This document shows positions 6,145 to 7,957 of a stretch of 7,957 nucleotides of DNA, one piece after another. Both the position numbers and the translations under genes were made by a program. The notes beneath the pieces were generated by a model. The model ran no database searches. It saw only the letters and a program-made list of their open reading frames with translations, and had not been told where the DNA came from. This DNA is from Planctomycetaceae bacterium (lineage in GTDB: Bacteria; Planctomycetota; Planctomycetia; Pirellulales; Thermoguttaceae). The DNA lies in NCBI GenBank assembly GCA_009783865.1, contig WRCR01000167.1, positions 1-7,957 of the forward strand. The letters run 5' to 3'. Numbering within the stretch: the first letter of the stretch is position 1; each line of letters opens with the position of its first letter.

Positions 6145-7860
6145 TCATCGCAGCCGAATCAACGCGGCATTGTCAAACCAAGCGGCATCATCGGCAGTCG
6201 TTTGATCGCGTATTCCGGCTTGGACTTGAAGCACGGCAACGCCTTCGGGAATCCGAACAATCCCTTCGGCTCGCATCCAACCGTCGGGAAGCGGACGGTT
6301 GTCAATCAGCGGCAGGTCTTTTTCAAACGAAAATATCCTATCTTCCGATTCACGAGTCCACTCTCCTTTGGCATTATTCCAACGGATTCCCATTTTGATT
6401 TGTCCAGTTCCCTGCTGTCTGGCATCTATTGCGACGTAATAGTATTCGCTGGGTTTGACGGGGTTGAAACTTTGCATGTAACAACCCCATTTGACACCGG
6501 TTGCCTTGGCACTGCCGCCGTTGGTTTCACCGTCCCAGGAAAATGTTCCGAGCGGCTTGTCCTGCCACGTACTCCAATTGGCTGGAAGCAATACCTCAAC
6601 TTCCTTGTCGTCAATCTGCTTTTTGACAATCTTTGACTCTGCGAATTCGGGATTTTTAAGAAGATTGACAACCCGGTTCTCTTTTCGCAGTGTTTCGAGT
6701 TTCTGCTTGGCAGCATCCCGCGGATTTTTGGTAAAACGCAGTGCCTGAACCATTCCGGGCATTGCTTCTTCCCAATGCTGCGCTTTCTCGTTGGGAACAT
6801 TCGGTTTCCACCAATGCCGATGTTCGCCGTAAATCCAAACGTATTCGTCAGTTGCTGCTACAGCAGCGGAAAGGTTTTCTTCCAGCCGGTCGAGTCGGGT
6901 GCCGCCTTCTCTCGGACCGCGATAGTAATGAACTCCTTCCGGATTTGTGTACATGTCGAGATAAAAACCGAAACCAACTCGTACTTGTCTGATATACTTT
7001 TCGCGGTTTTCCGGTGAGACAAGCCGAATGGCGGGACCGCCTATCGATTGAATCGCCAAAGCCAAGCGGTTGAATTCGTCAGTTCCATTTAAGACATATC
7101 CATCTTCGCAGCCGTCGACAACCGACATCTTCGGAGGAATGGCATCTAGCATTCCGTCGAAGAATGCCGGAAGCAGTCCGTAGTGACGCTGCTTCAATAT
7201 GCTGTCCGGTTGAAAGTCGAGTCCCGCCGACATATTGACTTGTCCGATGAACAGCGTGAACAGAACCATGTCTGGATACTTCGAAGCAATCGCTTCCATC
7301 CATTGCCGACCGCGTTTGCGGACAATTTGTTTCATCTCGCTGAATGAGAGTCCCGAATCTGACGAATACATGAAAATCGCCTTGCCATACGGTTCAAAAT
7401 CAATGGAGAGACCTTTCAAGCCCGCCTCTTTGGCGATTTGTGCGCAAATAGCCGTTTTGCTGCAAAAAATTTCCCAGCCCTTGTCATTGTTCCAGTCAAT
7501 CTCTCCCGGCGTAAAATTAACTCGAATGAAATTGTCCGTGAACGTTGTCCAGCGGCACGCCTTTAGGTCTTCGATTGCTGTCGCAAACCAAGCGGAGTCC
7601 CACGGCTGTGCGGTCATCATCGTTTGAGAAGAGTACCGCTTGCCGTCGGGAGCAGTCACATCCAGTGCCAGCATAACACCGTCAAATGGCGATGACCGCT
7701 GCATCTCTCCGTGATGCTGCTTCAAATACGCCGTGTTCGGAATGTCCCAGCCGAGTTGAATTAACTTCTTGCTGCGGACAATATCCTGCGCCGATAATGC
7801 GGAAACGAAAACGGCAGCACACAAAAAAACAAACATCGGCAAAAAACGCAGCCGTGACAT
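6145..7860 (-). CDS. Secreted glycoside-hydrolase-like protein with C-terminal beta-sandwich, uncharacterised
   Basis: This 571-residue protein begins with a Sec signal peptide (residues 1-24, cleavage likely at ALSA-QD). Residues 30-375 look like a TIM-barrel enzyme: strand-like LIQLGWDIPN (33-42), FDGVMLALD (59-67), LKGLSIDFEPYG (148-159), DMVLFTLFIGQ (197-207), GFGFYLDMY (296-304) and EYVWIYGEHRHWW (339-351). D154 and E156 in the D-F-E motif, and E346, are candidate acid residues, judged by placement at strand ends only. Residues 398-571 open with NLLKNPEF, contain many aromatic residues and end WFDNAALIRL, the pattern of CBM4/9-like jelly-roll domains. I cannot name a GH family. The start is backed by AAGGA 7 bases upstream. 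Its position ahead of the GH109-like gene suggests both act on the same glycan outside the cytoplasm, which is inference. Confidence 0.93.
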   Translation of the reverse strand: MSRLRFLPMFVFLCAAVFVSALSAQDIVRSKKLIQLGWDIPNTAYLKQHHGEMQRSSPFDGVMLALDVTAPDGKRYSSQTMMTAQPWDSAWFATAIEDLKACRWTTFTDNFIRVNFTPGEIDWNNDKGWEIFCSKTAICAQIAKEAGLKGLSIDFEPYGKAIFMYSSDSGLSFSEMKQIVRKRGRQWMEAIASKYPDMVLFTLFIGQVNMSAGLDFQPDSILKQRHYGLLPAFFDGMLDAIPPKMSVVDGCEDGYVLNGTDEFNRLALAIQSIGGPAIRLVSPENREKYIRQVRVGFGFYLDMYTNPEGVHYYRGPREGGTRLDRLEENLSAAVAATDEYVWIYGEHRHWWKPNVPNEKAQHWEEAMPGMVQALRFTKNPRDAAKQKLETLRKENRVVNLLKNPEFAESKIVKKQIDDKEVEVLLPANWSTWQDKPLGTFSWDGETNGGSAKATGVKWGCYMQSFNPVKPSEYYYVAIDARQQGTGQIKMGIRWNNAKGEWTRESEDRIFSFEKDLPLIDNRPLPDGWMRAEGIVRIPEGVAVLQVQAGIRDQTTADDAAWFDNAALIRLR

Positions 7861-7867
7861 CGTGATT

Positions 7868-7872
7868 TCCTT
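7868..7872 (-). promoter_or_regulatory. Ribosome binding site of the 571-residue secreted protein
   Basis: AAGGA with a 7-base spacer to ATG 7860. It supports the start that places the signal peptide at the N-terminus. Confidence 0.65.
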
Positions 7873-7895
7873 TCCATTGAAAAAATGTTAATGGT

Positions 7896-7957
7896 TTATT
7901 TATTAAGTTCTTTCAACATGCCGATTACCGTAGTCCGAATCGTCTCTTCGGCATCGA
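7896..7957 (-). CDS. C-terminal end of an unidentified gene, partial at the window edge
   Basis: One minus-strand frame is open from the window edge to a TAA at 7898-7896 and ends DAEETIRTTVIGMLKELNK, an amphipathic helix-like tail typical of a protein C-terminus. The stop lies 35 bases before the ATG of the 571-residue gene, a spacing that fits an operon. At least one other frame here closes early. Nineteen residues are too few to identify a family. Confidence 0.6.
   Translation of the reverse strand, partial: DAEETIRTTVIGMLKELNK

Overview
The window looks like chromosomal DNA of a planctomycete, probably a Pirellulales-type lineage. This rests on protein families only: two paralogous DUF1559 (SBP_bac_10) proteins with a prepilin-type N-terminus and a C-terminal H-X9-DG motif, which are a planctomycete hallmark; an RpoD-like sigma factor with a basic spacer domain of the planctomycete kind; a Tat-exported Gfo/Idh/MocA oxidoreductase; and a secreted sugar-hydrolase-like protein. 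No rRNA, tRNA, CRISPR array, insertion sequence or integrase was seen. Every gene I can support lies on the minus strand, so transcription runs from high to low coordinates.

Reading in the direction of transcription, 7957 to 4488 holds one apparent transcription unit. It starts with the last 19 codons of an unidentified gene (stop at 7896). Next comes a 571-residue secreted protein with a probable TIM-barrel catalytic region and a C-terminal beta-sandwich (6145-7860), then a Tat-exported Gfo/Idh/MocA protein resembling the GH109 branch (4843-6081). Last is a short signal-peptide protein carrying a single WD40 repeat (4595-4828), which appears to be the remnant of a longer, frameshifted WD40 gene reaching to 4488. 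The gaps are 35, 63 and 14 bases. The likely theme is handling of glycans or sugars outside the cytoplasm, but no substrate can be read from the sequence.

An AT-rich spacer (4193-4487) with a few small dyads and a tentative promoter separates this unit from the sigma factor gene (2669-4192).

A good sigma-70 promoter (TTGACA, 17-base spacer, TATTCT at 2643-2615) lies just beyond the sigma factor stop codon. It would drive the two tandem DUF1559 genes (1186-2409, then 1-1136, which runs off the left edge) through a roughly 200-base leader containing a 10-bp hairpin with a T-run. The two DUF1559 genes and their ribosome-binding leaders are a clear tandem duplication.

I do not see a convincing undescribed multi-gene system. 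The most interesting items are the uncharacterised 571-residue protein beside a GH109-like oxidoreductase that lacks the usual EKP lysine, the structured leader before the DUF1559 pair, and the decaying WD40 gene.
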